Below are positions 1 to 8,319 of a DNA stretch of 49,886 nucleotides, piece after piece. How positions within the stretch are numbered: the first letter of the stretch is position 1; each line of letters begins with the position of its first letter. This DNA is from Devosia sp. (GTDB taxonomy: Bacteria > Pseudomonadota > Alphaproteobacteria > Rhizobiales > Devosiaceae). Where the stretch lies: assembly GCA_015234425.1 (NCBI GenBank), contig JADGNE010000014.1, positions 1 through 49,886 of the forward strand. Reading direction: 5' to 3'. The notes beneath the pieces are model-generated. The model was not told the origin of the DNA and did not search any database. It worked only from the letters and a program-made list of their open reading frames with translations. The position numbers and the translations under genes are program-made.

Positions 1-717
1 TTCAAGGACTGGGAAAAGGTCCCCTATTTCGACGGCTGCCTGCCCATCGAAGTCATGGCCGAACGCGGCGCCGAAACCCTGCGCCATGGCCCGATGAAGC
101 CGGTTGGCCTGACCAATCCGCGCAATCCCACGGTAAAGCCCTACGCCATCGTCCAGCTCCGCCAGGACAATGCCCTGGGCACGCTGTGGAACATGGTCGG
201 CTTCCAGACCAAGATGCGCTACGGCATCCAGGCGGAAATCTTCCGCATGATCCCGGGCCTCGAGAACGCTCAGTTCGCCCGCCTCGGTGGGCTGCACCGC
301 AACACCTTCATCAATTCCCCGAAGGTGCTGACCGCTGACCTGCGCCTCAAGGCCGACCCGCGCATCCGCTTCGCCGGTCAGGTGACCGGTGTTGAAGGCT
401 ATGTAGAAAGCGCCGCCTGCGGGCTGATCACTGGCCGCCTCACTGCTGCCGAAGCGCGCGGCGAAACCCTCGCCATGCCGCCTGTTACCACGGCCTTCGG
501 CGCTCTAATCGGCCACATCACCGGTGGCCATGTCGAGGCGGAAAGCTATAGCGGCGCCCGCTCCTTCCAGCCGATGAACGTCAATTTCGGCCTCTTCCCG
601 GAAGTCACCATCGAAAAGCCGGAAGGCGTAAAACGCTGGAAGGGTACCGAAAAGACCATGGCCAAGCGCAAGGCCATCACCACCCGCGCCCTCGAAGACC
701 TCAAGGCCTGGCAATGA
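1..717 (+). CDS. trmFO: TrmFO, tRNA (uracil-5-)-methyltransferase, 5'-truncated by window
   Basis: This is the C-terminal half (238 residues) of the folate- and FAD-dependent enzyme that makes 5-methyluridine at tRNA position 54. The reading frame is open from base 1, so the gene starts outside the window; an internal ATG at 55 is not the start. The first residues hold the family motif YFDGCLPIE, whose cysteine is catalytic in studied TrmFO proteins (from memory, Cys226 in Bacillus subtilis). Further family segments are the [15 protein letters not shown] and [10 protein letters not shown] stretches and the glycine-rich [16 protein letters not shown] near the FAD site. The full protein is usually about 450-470 residues. 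Its stop overlaps the start of the next gene (ATGA), so the two are probably co-translated. Confidence 0.96.
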   Translation, partial: FKDWEKVPYFDGCLPIEVMAERGAETLRHGPMKPVGLTNPRNPTVKPYAIVQLRQDNALGTLWNMVGFQTKMRYGIQAEIFRMIPGLENAQFARLGGLHRNTFINSPKVLTADLRLKADPRIRFAGQVTGVEGYVESAACGLITGRLTAAEARGETLAMPPVTTAFGALIGHITGGHVEAESYSGARSFQPMNVNFGLFPEVTIEKPEGVKRWKGTEKTMAKRKAITTRALEDLKAWQ

Positions 718-1157
718 CCCCTTCGGCGCTGGACGAATATCTGCACACCCACATCCCGATCACCCGGGCCATGGGTGTGCAGACCCTCTTCGCCAGCGCC
801 GAACGCGTCGAACTGACCGCGCCGCTTGAGCCCAATATCAATGTGCATGGAACGGCCTTCGGCGGCAGCGGCGCCACATTGGCGCTGCTCGCAGCGTGGT
901 CAGTCCTCCACCTGCGCCTCGCCGCGGAAGGCATTACTAACCGCCTCGTCATCCAGCGATCGACCATCGATTATCTGCTTCCCGTGGCTGGCGATCTCAT
1001 GGCCGTCGCCACGCTTGATGGCGCCGATCTCGACAGCTTCTTTGCCACCATGGCGCGACGCGGCCGCGCCCGCCTCAGCGTTTCGTCAGAGCTGATGTTC
1101 GAGGGAAAAGTCGCAGGCCGGCTGACCGGCGATTTCGTCGCCATTGCCGAGCAGTAA
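714..1157 (+). CDS. YiiD C-terminal-type hotdog thioesterase
   Basis: A 147-residue protein matching the putative thioesterase domain found at the C-terminus of YiiD. The hotdog core is visible as [22 protein letters not shown] at about residues 43-64 (central helix after the HGTAFGG turn), followed by beta strands around [15 protein letters not shown]. The substrate is unknown; the family is thought to act on acyl-thioesters. It overlaps trmFO by 4 bp (ATGA) and is probably translated with it, though no functional link to tRNA modification is obvious. It is followed by intergenic repeats rather than another plus-strand gene. Confidence 0.8.
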   Translation: MTPSALDEYLHTHIPITRAMGVQTLFASAERVELTAPLEPNINVHGTAFGGSGATLALLAAWSVLHLRLAAEGITNRLVIQRSTIDYLLPVAGDLMAVATLDGADLDSFFATMARRGRARLSVSSELMFEGKVAGRLTGDFVAIAEQ

Positions 1158-1159
1158 TA

Positions 1160-1325
1160 CCCCTCACCCGTCTCGACCTTCGGTCGATCCACCCTCTCCC
1201 TCAAGGGGAGAGGGAAAGCCGCTCCGCATTCGCAGCCCATACCGAGACTTTCAAGAAGCCAGTCCGGAACTCGAACCTCCCTTCTCCCCTTGAGGGAGAA
1301 GGTGCCCGAAGGGCGGATGAGGGGG
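1160..1325. repeat. Two inverted copies of a dispersed intergenic palindromic element
   Basis: Between two convergent genes lie two diverged copies of the same unit in opposite orientation. The left copy (1160-1214) reads CCCCTCACCCG, then a CTTCGG turn, then TCTCCCTCAAGGGGAGA. The right copy (1279-1325), on the minus strand, reads CCCCTCATCCG, a CTTCGGG turn, then TCTCCCTCAAGGGGAGA. Each copy contains its own hairpin (CTCCCTCAAGGGGAG). This layout resembles dispersed non-coding repeats common between Rhizobiales genes. Transcripts from either side would end in stable stems, so it may also act as a terminator or 3'-end stabiliser. Confidence 0.7.
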
Positions 1326-1342
1326 CCCTTTATGAGGGCAGC

Positions 1343-2188
1343 TTACCGCTGCCGCAGCGCCCACCAACTGATGCGGCCGATCTTGCGCCAATCGGCTTCT
1401 TCAACGGGTACAGCAAAGGGCTGCGCGCTATTGGCGTTCCACCGACGCAGCTGCGCCGCCACCACCGGGTAAATCGCAAAAGCCGGCCGCAGCGCCTTGG
1501 GCAAGGCGTCGATGGCGACCTGCGCCTTGGCGAGGTGATCTGCCGCCAGTTCGGCGATCTGCCCCAGAGCCGCCTGCAATCCCTCGCTGTCGGTGCCCGA
1601 AAAGATCTCGCCCTCGCGCACGCCATTGGCTTCAAAGATCGACCAGGGCAGCATGATCCGCCCCTGCGAAGCTAGGACCCCGAAGGCCCGCAAATGGCCC
1701 ACCATGGCCTGCGCCACCCCGAGATGCCCTGCGGCATCGCCCGGCTCCACCGGAGCCCCCGCGTTGAGGATCATCGCCGACAGCTGCAGCAGCGTGGAAG
1801 CCGTCTCGCCGGCATAGCCCTCAAAGCTCGGCAGATCCGGCATGGGGTCGTCATAAAGATCAAACCGCCGCGCACCGAGCAGGCGCAGCAGCGTACCGGC
1901 AGGCAGACCATAGGCCGACAGGGTCTGCATCAGCGCATTGGCAACCGGGTTCTGGCGCACATCGCCATGCTCCGGCCCGCTCAGCGCATCGTTCCACCAT
2001 TGCAGCCGGATTTCTCCCGCAGCGGGGCTGGTAATCCGCGCGCGGATAGCCGCCACATCAGCGCTGAAGGCAAAGATCGAAGTGACGCCGTCCCGCGCCG
2101 CCGCCGGCAGCACCAGCGTCGACAGATAGCGGTCGCGATCGAGGGAGCGCAGCGTTTCAGCTGCCTGAGAAAAACTGCCGTCCGCCAT
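1343..2188 (-). CDS. Squalene/phytoene synthase-family protein, NDUFAF6-like
   Basis: A 281-residue all-helical protein of the squalene/phytoene synthase superfamily. Recognisable segments are the N-terminal DRDRYLSTLVLP, the IRLQWWNDAL helix and the LYDDPMPDLPSFEGYAGETAS stretch. The classical paired DxxxD substrate motifs of true phytoene synthases are weak: RFDLYDDPM and HLGVAQAMVG stand where the metal-binding helices usually lie. With its position after secDF and an Mth938 gene, this points to the NDUFAF6-like branch, whose mitochondrial member is a respiratory complex I assembly factor, rather than carotenoid synthesis. No carotenoid or hopanoid genes are nearby. Its ATG overlaps the upstream stop (TGATG), indicating translational coupling. 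Confidence 0.82.
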   Translation of the reverse strand: MADGSFSQAAETLRSLDRDRYLSTLVLPAAARDGVTSIFAFSADVAAIRARITSPAAGEIRLQWWNDALSGPEHGDVRQNPVANALMQTLSAYGLPAGTLLRLLGARRFDLYDDPMPDLPSFEGYAGETASTLLQLSAMILNAGAPVEPGDAAGHLGVAQAMVGHLRAFGVLASQGRIMLPWSIFEANGVREGEIFSGTDSEGLQAALGQIAELAADHLAKAQVAIDALPKALRPAFAIYPVVAAQLRRWNANSAQPFAVPVEEADWRKIGRISWWALRQR

Positions 2189-2595
2189 CAGCGGGCATTC
2201 TCGACGGCAATGAAGGCGGCCGCAACGGCGCGTTCTTCGGCCAGCAGCACATTATAGGTGCGCACGGCGCTGCCGGTGTTGACGGCTTCGATAATCACCT
2301 GCCGCTCGCGAAACGCCTGGCGGATTGCCGGATCGATGGCAGCGATTTCGGACCCGAGCCCGATCAGCAGCACATCGACCGCGTCGGCGATCTCGAGGAC
2401 GGGTGACAGGCTCTCGAGCGTGACCTCGGCTGCGCTGGCGGCCCCCCACCCCTGCATGCCCGAAGGCAGGCAGAGCAAGGAGCCGCGGTGCGACAGATCA
2501 GCAAAGCGGAACCCGCCATTGCCATAAGCATCTATGCCGACCTGGTGCGGATAATGGGCCGCACCAGCAGGGCTGGAATCAGACGGATGCGCCAT
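2188..2595 (-). CDS. Mth938-domain protein, NDUFAF3-like
   Basis: A 135-residue protein of the Mth938/DUF498 fold. The core runs from the IDAYGNGGFRF strand through SLLCLPSGMQGW to VDVLLIGLGS and a C-terminal helix NTGSAVRTYNVLLAEERAVAAAFIAV, all typical of the family. The human homologue NDUFAF3 helps assemble mitochondrial complex I; the bacterial role is not settled. It overlaps the end of secDF by 17 bp and shares one base with the downstream NDUFAF6-like gene, so it belongs to a secDF-led operon. Confidence 0.88.
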   Translation of the reverse strand: MAHPSDSSPAGAAHYPHQVGIDAYGNGGFRFADLSHRGSLLCLPSGMQGWGAASAAEVTLESLSPVLEIADAVDVLLIGLGSEIAAIDPAIRQAFRERQVIIEAVNTGSAVRTYNVLLAEERAVAAAFIAVENAR

Positions 2596-5134
2596 CCGCC
2601 GACTTTTCCTTCCGGGCCGCCGCCAATTCGGCGTCCGTCTTCTGCTTGAGGCCGAAATTGATCAGGATCGGGCCGTTGACGATGATCGAGGAATACATGC
2701 CCACCAGCGAGCCGAAGGTCATGGCGATGGTGAAGCTGCGCAGCGACTCGCCGCCAAACAGCACCAGCGGCACGAGCGCCAGCAACAGGGTGAACTGGGT
2801 CAACGACGTACGCACGATGGTCTGGTTGATCGAGAGATCGATCAGCTCCGGCAGCGGCATCTTGCGATATTTGACGAGGTTTTCACGGATACGGTCGGAC
2901 ACAACCACCGTCTCGTTGAGCGAGATACCGACAAGCGTCAGCACCGCCGCAATCGAGGAGAGATTGAACTCCAGCCCCACCAGTGAGAACAGGCCGATCG
3001 TCATGATCAGATCGTGCGAGGTCGTCGTCACTGCCGCCATGGCGAACTGCCACTCGAAGCGGATCCAGATGTAGATCAGGATTGCCGCGAGCGCGATGAT
3101 GACGGCGAGCGTACCCTTCCAGGCGAGCTCACCCGAAACCGTGCCACTCACTGCCTCGGTTCGGCGCACTTCGTAGTTCTCGGCCGCGAGCGCGTCGGTC
3201 ACCTTGGCGACGGCGATCTGGTCGGCCTCCTGGCCGCCTTCCTGCGCCTGCACGCGGATCAGCACGTCCTGCGGCGTCCCGAAACCCTGGATCTGGATTT
3301 CGCCGACGTCGAGATCGCTCAGCAGCGAGCGGACATAGCCGACATCGGCCGGGCCGCCCACATGCTGAACTTCGATCGCCGTGCCACCGACGAAGTCGAT
3401 GCCGAAATTGAAGCCCTTGAAATAGGCGGTGCCGATGGAAACCACGGTCATCACGATCGAGAGCGCGATCACCGTCCGCGAGATCTTCATGAACGGGATC
3501 TTGGTGCCGTCCGGAATGAAGCGGAAGTGCTGGATCTTCAGCTTCTTGGGCCGAACGATCTTGAACCACTGGCTGACCTGGAAGGAGGTCACGGTGTAGG
3601 AGGTAAAGAGCGAGGTCAGGATGCCGAGGCCCAGCGTCACTGCAAAGCCTTGCACCGGGCCCGAGCCCATGAAGTAGAGCACCACGGCCGCAACGAGCTG
3701 CGTTAGGTGCGAGTCGATGATGGTACCCCACGCGCGCTCGAAACCGGCCTGGATGGCCTGCACCGGTGATTTGCCGGCCGCCTGCTCTTCGCGCATGCGT
3801 TCGTAGATCAGCACGTTCGCGTCCACGGCCATGCCGATGGTCAGAACGATACCGGCGATACCGGGCAGTGTCAGCGTCGCCCCGAGGGTCGAGAGCGCAG
3901 CAAAGATGAGAACGATGTTGAGGATCAGCGAGACGTTCGCGAACACGCCCCAGACGCCATAGGCGACCACCATGAAGGCGAGCACCAGCACGGCGGCCAC
4001 GACACCTGCGGTGAGGCCGGCCTGGATCGAGTCGGCGCCGAGGCTGGCGTCGACCGTGCGTTCTTCGACGACGTTGAGGCTGGCCGGCAGTGCGCCGGCG
4101 CGCAGCAGCACGGCAAGGTCATTGGCGCTGGCCGTGGTGAAGCTGCCGCTGATCTGGCCCGAACCACCGGTGATCGGCTGGTTGATGACCGGCGCGGTGA
4201 TCACCTGGTTGTCGAGCACGATGGCAAAGCGCTGGCCGACATTGCGCGAGGTGATTTCGCCAAAGGTGATGGCGCCGCGCGTGTCGAACTTGAAGCTGAC
4301 GACAGGGATACCCTGCTGCTGGTCATAGGCCGGCTGGGCGTCAACGAGCGACTCGCCGCCGAGCGCCACGTCTTCATAGATAAGTTCGAAGCCGCCCGTC
4401 TGGCTGGGCAGGATCATGGTGCCGGCCGGCAGGCCCTGGGCCTCGGCCTGTGCCGCGCTCATGCCCGGATAGACCATGTGGAAGGTCAGGCGGGCCGTCT
4501 GCGAAATGATGTTTTTCAGGCGCGTGGAATCGCCAAAGCCGGGAACCTGCACGAGAACGCGCGTGTCGCCCTGGCGCTGGATCGACGGCTCGGTGGTGCC
4601 CAGCTCGTCGATACGGCTGCGGATCACTTCCATCGACTGGGAGACCAGCGAGCTCATGCGCTGGGTAATGCCTTCGGGTGTCAGCGTGATGGTCAGGCGA
4701 CCGTCAGCCGTCTCGCCAAAGGCGAATTCGTCGATCCCCACCCCGCCGAACAGCACATTGCTGAGCGAGTTCTGCAGGCCGCGGATAGCCGTTTCGGCCT
4801 GCGCCTTCTGGCTGGGATCGGTCAGCTCGATATAGAGCGCGTTGCGCGCCTCATCGGTGGTGATGATATTGCCGATGCCATTCTGGTTGGCGAGGACGTT
4901 ACGCGCATCGCGCCGCACATCGCTCAGCCTCTGGCTGACGATACCCTCCCGGTCCACTTCGAGCAGCAGGTGCGAGCCGCCCTGCAAATCGAGACCCAGG
5001 ACCATGCCCTGCTTTGGAAACCACCCAGGCAGCGCATCAAGCGTCGACTTGGGAAGGAAGTTGGGAACGGCGAAGAGAATCCCCGCGATCGCAACGAGCA
5101 GAATCAGGGCTGCGCGGAACGGCGAATGCTGCAT
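2579..5134 (-). CDS. secDF: SecDF, fused protein translocase subunit
   Basis: An 851-residue inner-membrane RND-type protein that uses proton motive force to help SecYEG export proteins. SecD occupies about residues 1-530: first membrane helix at 7-27, GLDLQGGSHLLLEVD near 47-61, a large periplasmic domain, and the membrane motif GMAVDANVLIYERMREE near 432. SecF follows from about 548, with FGIDFVGGTAIEVQ near 577 and the matching membrane motif GISLNETVVVSDRIREN. The fused form is common in Alphaproteobacteria. The ATG at 5134 has AGGA upstream. It follows yajC after a perfect hairpin and overlaps the Mth938-like gene downstream. Confidence 0.97.
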   Translation of the reverse strand: MQHSPFRAALILLVAIAGILFAVPNFLPKSTLDALPGWFPKQGMVLGLDLQGGSHLLLEVDREGIVSQRLSDVRRDARNVLANQNGIGNIITTDEARNALYIELTDPSQKAQAETAIRGLQNSLSNVLFGGVGIDEFAFGETADGRLTITLTPEGITQRMSSLVSQSMEVIRSRIDELGTTEPSIQRQGDTRVLVQVPGFGDSTRLKNIISQTARLTFHMVYPGMSAAQAEAQGLPAGTMILPSQTGGFELIYEDVALGGESLVDAQPAYDQQQGIPVVSFKFDTRGAITFGEITSRNVGQRFAIVLDNQVITAPVINQPITGGSGQISGSFTTASANDLAVLLRAGALPASLNVVEERTVDASLGADSIQAGLTAGVVAAVLVLAFMVVAYGVWGVFANVSLILNIVLIFAALSTLGATLTLPGIAGIVLTIGMAVDANVLIYERMREEQAAGKSPVQAIQAGFERAWGTIIDSHLTQLVAAVVLYFMGSGPVQGFAVTLGLGILTSLFTSYTVTSFQVSQWFKIVRPKKLKIQHFRFIPDGTKIPFMKISRTVIALSIVMTVVSIGTAYFKGFNFGIDFVGGTAIEVQHVGGPADVGYVRSLLSDLDVGEIQIQGFGTPQDVLIRVQAQEGGQEADQIAVAKVTDALAAENYEVRRTEAVSGTVSGELAWKGTLAVIIALAAILIYIWIRFEWQFAMAAVTTTSHDLIMTIGLFSLVGLEFNLSSIAAVLTLVGISLNETVVVSDRIRENLVKYRKMPLPELIDLSINQTIVRTSLTQFTLLLALVPLVLFGGESLRSFTIAMTFGSLVGMYSSIIVNGPILINFGLKQKTDAELAAARKEKSADGASV

Positions 5135-5156
5135 TTTAGGTCCTGGAAAAGGCGAA

Positions 5157-5180
5157 AGCCGGGGCCGTTGGGCCCCGGCT
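5157..5180 (-). terminator. Perfect 10-bp hairpin between yajC and secDF
   Basis: AGCCGGGGCC and GGCCCCGGCT form a perfect 10-bp GC-rich stem around a 4-nt loop, 11 bp after the yajC stop and just before the secDF ribosome-binding site. On the minus strand it is followed by TTTCGCCTTTTCC, which gives only interrupted U-runs. It could be a partial terminator or processing signal that lowers secDF relative to yajC. Because secDF starts only 23 bp later, full termination here is unlikely. Confidence 0.55.
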
Positions 5181-5191
5181 GAAGATAATGT

Positions 5192-5545
5192 TTAGGCAGG
5201 CTTGTTGTCGTTGACCGGTTCGGCCTTGGAGCGCACATCGGCAACCATGCCGCGCACGAGCTTGACCTTCACACCCTGCGAGATTTCGACTTCGAGATCT
5301 TCGCCGTCAACGGCCTTGGTGACCTTGCCGATGATGCCGCCAGTGGTAACGACCGTGTCGCCGCGGCGAATGGCCGACAGCATGGCCTGCTGGGCCTTGA
5401 GGCGCTTCTGCTGCGGGCGGAAGATGAGCAGCCAGAAAATCACCACCAGCAGTGCGATTGGCATCAGCTGGATGAGGACATCGGCGAACCCTCCTGTACC
5501 GACAGCGGCACCTGCGTCCTGCGCGAAGGCGGGCGTTACGAACAT
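5192..5545 (-). CDS. yajC: YajC, preprotein translocase auxiliary subunit
   Basis: A 117-residue inner-membrane protein with one transmembrane helix (about residues 28-45, IALLVVIFWLLIF) followed by the family hallmark RPQQKRLKAQ and a cytoplasmic domain with GDTVVTTGGIIGKV. YajC associates with SecDF in the holotranslocon. The N-terminal MFVTPAFAQDAG resembles a short cleavable segment, as in many alphaproteobacterial YajC proteins. The start has a strong AAGGAG site. It is first in the yajC-secDF-Mth938-NDUFAF6-like operon and divergent from a DUF815 ATPase. Confidence 0.96.
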   Translation of the reverse strand: MFVTPAFAQDAGAAVGTGGFADVLIQLMPIALLVVIFWLLIFRPQQKRLKAQQAMLSAIRRGDTVVTTGGIIGKVTKAVDGEDLEVEISQGVKVKLVRGMVADVRSKAEPVNDNKPA

Positions 5546-5656
5546 TAAGCGAACTCCTTATTGTTTCTTCTTGGCAATTGAAGGAAGGGATCGGTGACAG
5601 CGGTAAGCCATCGACTGGACGCCAACGGGCTATCGTGCACTTGCGCCCCAGCCATA

Positions 5657-5691
5657 AATCGCGCGGACTATACATTTGGGTCCGCGCGATT
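5657..5691. promoter_or_regulatory. 12-bp perfect inverted repeat between yajC and DUF815 gene
   Basis: AATCGCGCGGAC (5657-5668) and GTCCGCGCGATT (5680-5691) are exact reverse complements separated by TATACATTTGG. The element lies in the divergent region 112 bp upstream of yajC and 52 bp upstream of the DUF815 start. The spacer contains a -10-like TATACAT for the plus strand, so a protein bound to both arms would cover the promoter. It could also be a transcribed hairpin. Confidence 0.5.
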
Positions 5692-5743
5692 GCAAAGCCA
5701 ATCAGGACCAAGTGAATACCGCGCCGAAACGAAGGACGAAGCC

Positions 5744-6610
5744 GTGAAGACCGAAGAATATCTGGAGCGAATTGCCGGTGCACTCGAGGAGGTGGCGCGG
5801 GCGCTGCAATTGAGCCAGCGCACGCCGGAGCCGTTCGCACTGGGCGACGCCAATGCCTATCACTGGCAAGGTGATACCAGCACCATGCTGCCCGTTCCCA
5901 AGGTCAGCCGCGTCCCCCTCGCCATGCTGCGCGGCATCGATCAGGTCCGCGATATTCTCCTGGCCAACACCGAGCAGTTCGCCCGCGGCCATGGCGCCAA
6001 CAACACCCTGCTGTGGGGCGCTCGCGGCATGGGCAAATCCTCGCTGGTGAAGTCCATCCACGCCGACATAGAATCGCGCCCCGGCTTCGAGCGCCTGGTG
6101 CTCGTTGAAATCGCCCGCGAGGATCTCGAAACCCTGCCCCAGCTGATGCGCGCCATTTCCGGCCAGCCGGCCCGCTTCATCATCTTCTGCGACGACCTCA
6201 GCTTCGATAATGGCGAAACCAGCTACAAATCGCTCAAAACCATCCTCGACGGCGGTCTCGAGGGGCGCCCGGACAATGTCCTCTTCTACGCCACTTCCAA
6301 CCGTCGCCACCTCATGCCCCGCGACATGATCGAGAACGAACGCTCGACCGCGATTAACCCCAGCGAGGCGGTCGAGGAAAAGGTCTCGCTCTCGGACCGT
6401 TTTGGCCTCTGGCTCGGCTTCCACAATTCCGACCAGGACAATTACCTCGCCATGGTCTCCGGCTATGCCGAATATTACGGCCTCTCGATTGACGCCGAGA
6501 CCCTGCGGGCGCGCGCCATCGAATGGGCCGCCACCCGCGGCGCCCGCTCCGGCCGCGTCGCCATCCAGCTGGTGAGAACGCTCGCCGGCGAAGAAGGCAA
6601 GACGGTCTGA
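5744..6610 (+). CDS. DUF815-family AAA+ ATPase
   Basis: A 288-residue P-loop ATPase of the DUF815/COG2607 family. Walker A is GARGMGKSS at residues 92-100, Walker B is FIIFCDDLSF, and a sensor-like ATSNRRHL follows; the C-terminal part forms the helical lid. I chose the GTG at 5744 (MKTEEYLERI) because AAGGA lies 7 bp upstream and homologues begin with such a helix; an in-frame ATG at 5594 would extend upstream through the inverted repeat. Function is unknown. It is divergent from yajC-secDF, a placement I recall from other Rhizobiales. Confidence 0.88.
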   Translation: MKTEEYLERIAGALEEVARALQLSQRTPEPFALGDANAYHWQGDTSTMLPVPKVSRVPLAMLRGIDQVRDILLANTEQFARGHGANNTLLWGARGMGKSSLVKSIHADIESRPGFERLVLVEIAREDLETLPQLMRAISGQPARFIIFCDDLSFDNGETSYKSLKTILDGGLEGRPDNVLFYATSNRRHLMPRDMIENERSTAINPSEAVEEKVSLSDRFGLWLGFHNSDQDNYLAMVSGYAEYYGLSIDAETLRARAIEWAATRGARSGRVAIQLVRTLAGEEGKTV

Positions 6611-6620
6611 CCGCCCTACC

Positions 6621-6652
6621 CCGTCATTGCCCGGCTTGTCCGGGCAATCCAC
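6621..6652. repeat. Dispersed palindromic repeat, copy 1
   Basis: CGTC-ATTGCCCGG-CTTGT-CCGGGCAAT-CCA just after the DUF815 stop. It has a 9-bp perfect stem and 5-nt loop, and two more copies lie at 21968-21997 and 22011-22040. Here it may also serve as the 3' end of the DUF815 transcript. Confidence 0.7.
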
Positions 6653-6680
6653 CCTCAGATCTGCCCCCCTTCCAACCAAC

Positions 6681-6712
6681 AAAAAACCCTCCCCCATTTT
6701 CATGGGAGAGGG
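6681..6712 (-). terminator. Intrinsic terminator of the NlpD-like gene
   Basis: On the minus strand CCCTCTCCCAT pairs with ATGGGGGAGGG (one G-U) around a short A-rich loop and is followed directly by TTTTTTG. It lies about 27 bp after the stop of the LysM/LytM gene. Confidence 0.85.
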
Positions 6713-6738
6713 CTGAAATCGTAAAACCTGTCAGCCGA

Positions 6739-8055
6739 TCAGCTGGCCAGCAGCGGCACCGGATCAACCGGGGTTGCGCCCTTGCGCAGCTCGAAGTGCA
6801 GCTGGGGCTTGGAGACCGATCCGGTCATGCCAACGGCACCGATATTGTCGCCACGGTTGACCACGGCGCCCTTGGCCACGCTCATGCTCTTGAGGTGGGC
6901 ATAGGCAGACACATAGCCGTTCGGGTGACGGATGAGGATCAGGTTGCCATAACCCTCGACGCCAGAACCGACATAGATGACGGTGCCGTTTTCAGCCGCC
7001 TTGACCGAGGTCCCTTCCGGCACGTCGATATTGATGCCGGTACCACGCGATGCACCGAAATCGACGATCACGCGACCGCTTGCGGGCCAGCGGAACTTGT
7101 CATTGCCCGACATGGCCGGCTCGGCCGGCGGCACATTGGCGACCTGGGTCGGCGCGGCCTGCGTCGGCGCAGCGGTCGGAGCCGGCTGCGTCGTCGGCAC
7201 AGTGGCCACGACAGGAGCAGGCTGAGCGGTCGGCTGGGCCAGCGGCGCCGGCGCCTGTGCGGGCTTCGGAGCGATTGCCGCCACTTGGGTCGGTGCGGAA
7301 TTCTGCGGCGTGCGGATCAGGTCCGGGCGGCCCGGAATGACGATGCTCTGCCCCACGACGATCTTGTCGGGCGAGCTGAGATTATTGGCCTGCACCAGCG
7401 CCTGGGTGGTCACGTCATAGCGACGGGCGATCGTGTAGAGCGACTCGCCGCTCGCGATCGTGTGGGTATAGGCGCCGCCTGTGGCAGTCACGGGTGCCGC
7501 GACGGGCACTGCGCTGTTGACCGGCAGGCCTGCAGACGAGGCGGCACCGGGCATCGCTGGCATCGGCATGCTGCCGGGCGTGGCACCAAGGGCGACTGCG
7601 GCCGGAGCCGACGGCATGGGGGCGAAGGTTTGTGTTGCGGGCATGGCTTGCGGGGTTCCCATGGAAGCAGAATTACTCAGTACAGGAAGATCCTGGGATT
7701 GAACCGTGGGCGCGCTTGCCCCCAGCGCGACGGGCGAAACTGCCCCCATCGGCTGAGCGAAGCCCGACTGCACGGGCGACATTGGTTGAGCGGCACCGCC
7801 CCATGACGATCCAACCGGCGCTGGCGGCAGAAACTGCTGCTCGGCGACCTGTATGGCCTGGGGAGCACCCAGGGAGGATGGCATGGGCTGATTAAGCGTG
7901 GCGGGGGCAGACTGCGCGACCGAACCGGTAACGGTCGGATCGCCGAACTGACGCGATCCGAGACTGGAGCATCCAGAAAGTCCAACGGCAGCCACGACCA
8001 GACCAGCCGCTACAACCGCGCCTTTAGGGACCCTGAGGGACAGGCTTTTACGCAT
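6739..8055 (-). CDS. NlpD-like lipoprotein with LysM and degenerate LytM (M23) domains
   Basis: A 438-residue envelope protein. The start at 8055 gives a lipoprotein signal: MRKSLSLR, a hydrophobic stretch, then the lipobox LSGC; an upstream in-frame ATG at 8160 would bury this signal. A long Pro/Ala/Gln-rich linker precedes a LysM domain at about 193-239 (GESLYTIARRYDV, ending VGQSIVIPG) and a LytM domain at about 340-437. The LytM active site is degenerate: the usual HxGxD is GTGINID, and the usual HLHFE is QLHFE. It is therefore probably a non-catalytic activator of cell-wall amidases like NlpD or EnvC. It follows surE, matching the surE-(pcm)-nlpD order of many proteobacteria. Confidence 0.88.
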   Translation of the reverse strand: MRKSLSLRVPKGAVVAAGLVVAAVGLSGCSSLGSRQFGDPTVTGSVAQSAPATLNQPMPSSLGAPQAIQVAEQQFLPPAPVGSSWGGAAQPMSPVQSGFAQPMGAVSPVALGASAPTVQSQDLPVLSNSASMGTPQAMPATQTFAPMPSAPAAVALGATPGSMPMPAMPGAASSAGLPVNSAVPVAAPVTATGGAYTHTIASGESLYTIARRYDVTTQALVQANNLSSPDKIVVGQSIVIPGRPDLIRTPQNSAPTQVAAIAPKPAQAPAPLAQPTAQPAPVVATVPTTQPAPTAAPTQAAPTQVANVPPAEPAMSGNDKFRWPASGRVIVDFGASRGTGINIDVPEGTSVKAAENGTVIYVGSGVEGYGNLILIRHPNGYVSAYAHLKSMSVAKGAVVNRGDNIGAVGMTGSVSKPQLHFELRKGATPVDPVPLLAS

Positions 8056-8319
8056 GGGCTCACTCGTACGCAGGTACTCAACAACTGAGTGAAAGCTACG
8101 CCGGTAAGGTAAAGACGAGTTTAAAGCTGATGCGTTTTGAGTGAAATCCCAACCACCCAATTGTCAAATGGGTAAGGTTAAAATCTCGATCGATAGCGCA
8201 TCGAGCCGGAATCGCTTTCTCAGCGCCCGGCGCCAAGCGCCTGACAAACATCGCATTCCGGCGGCGCCCTGCTCGCGCCAGAAAATTCCCGGGCGCGACA
8301 GCAGGATAAGAATGGAAAC

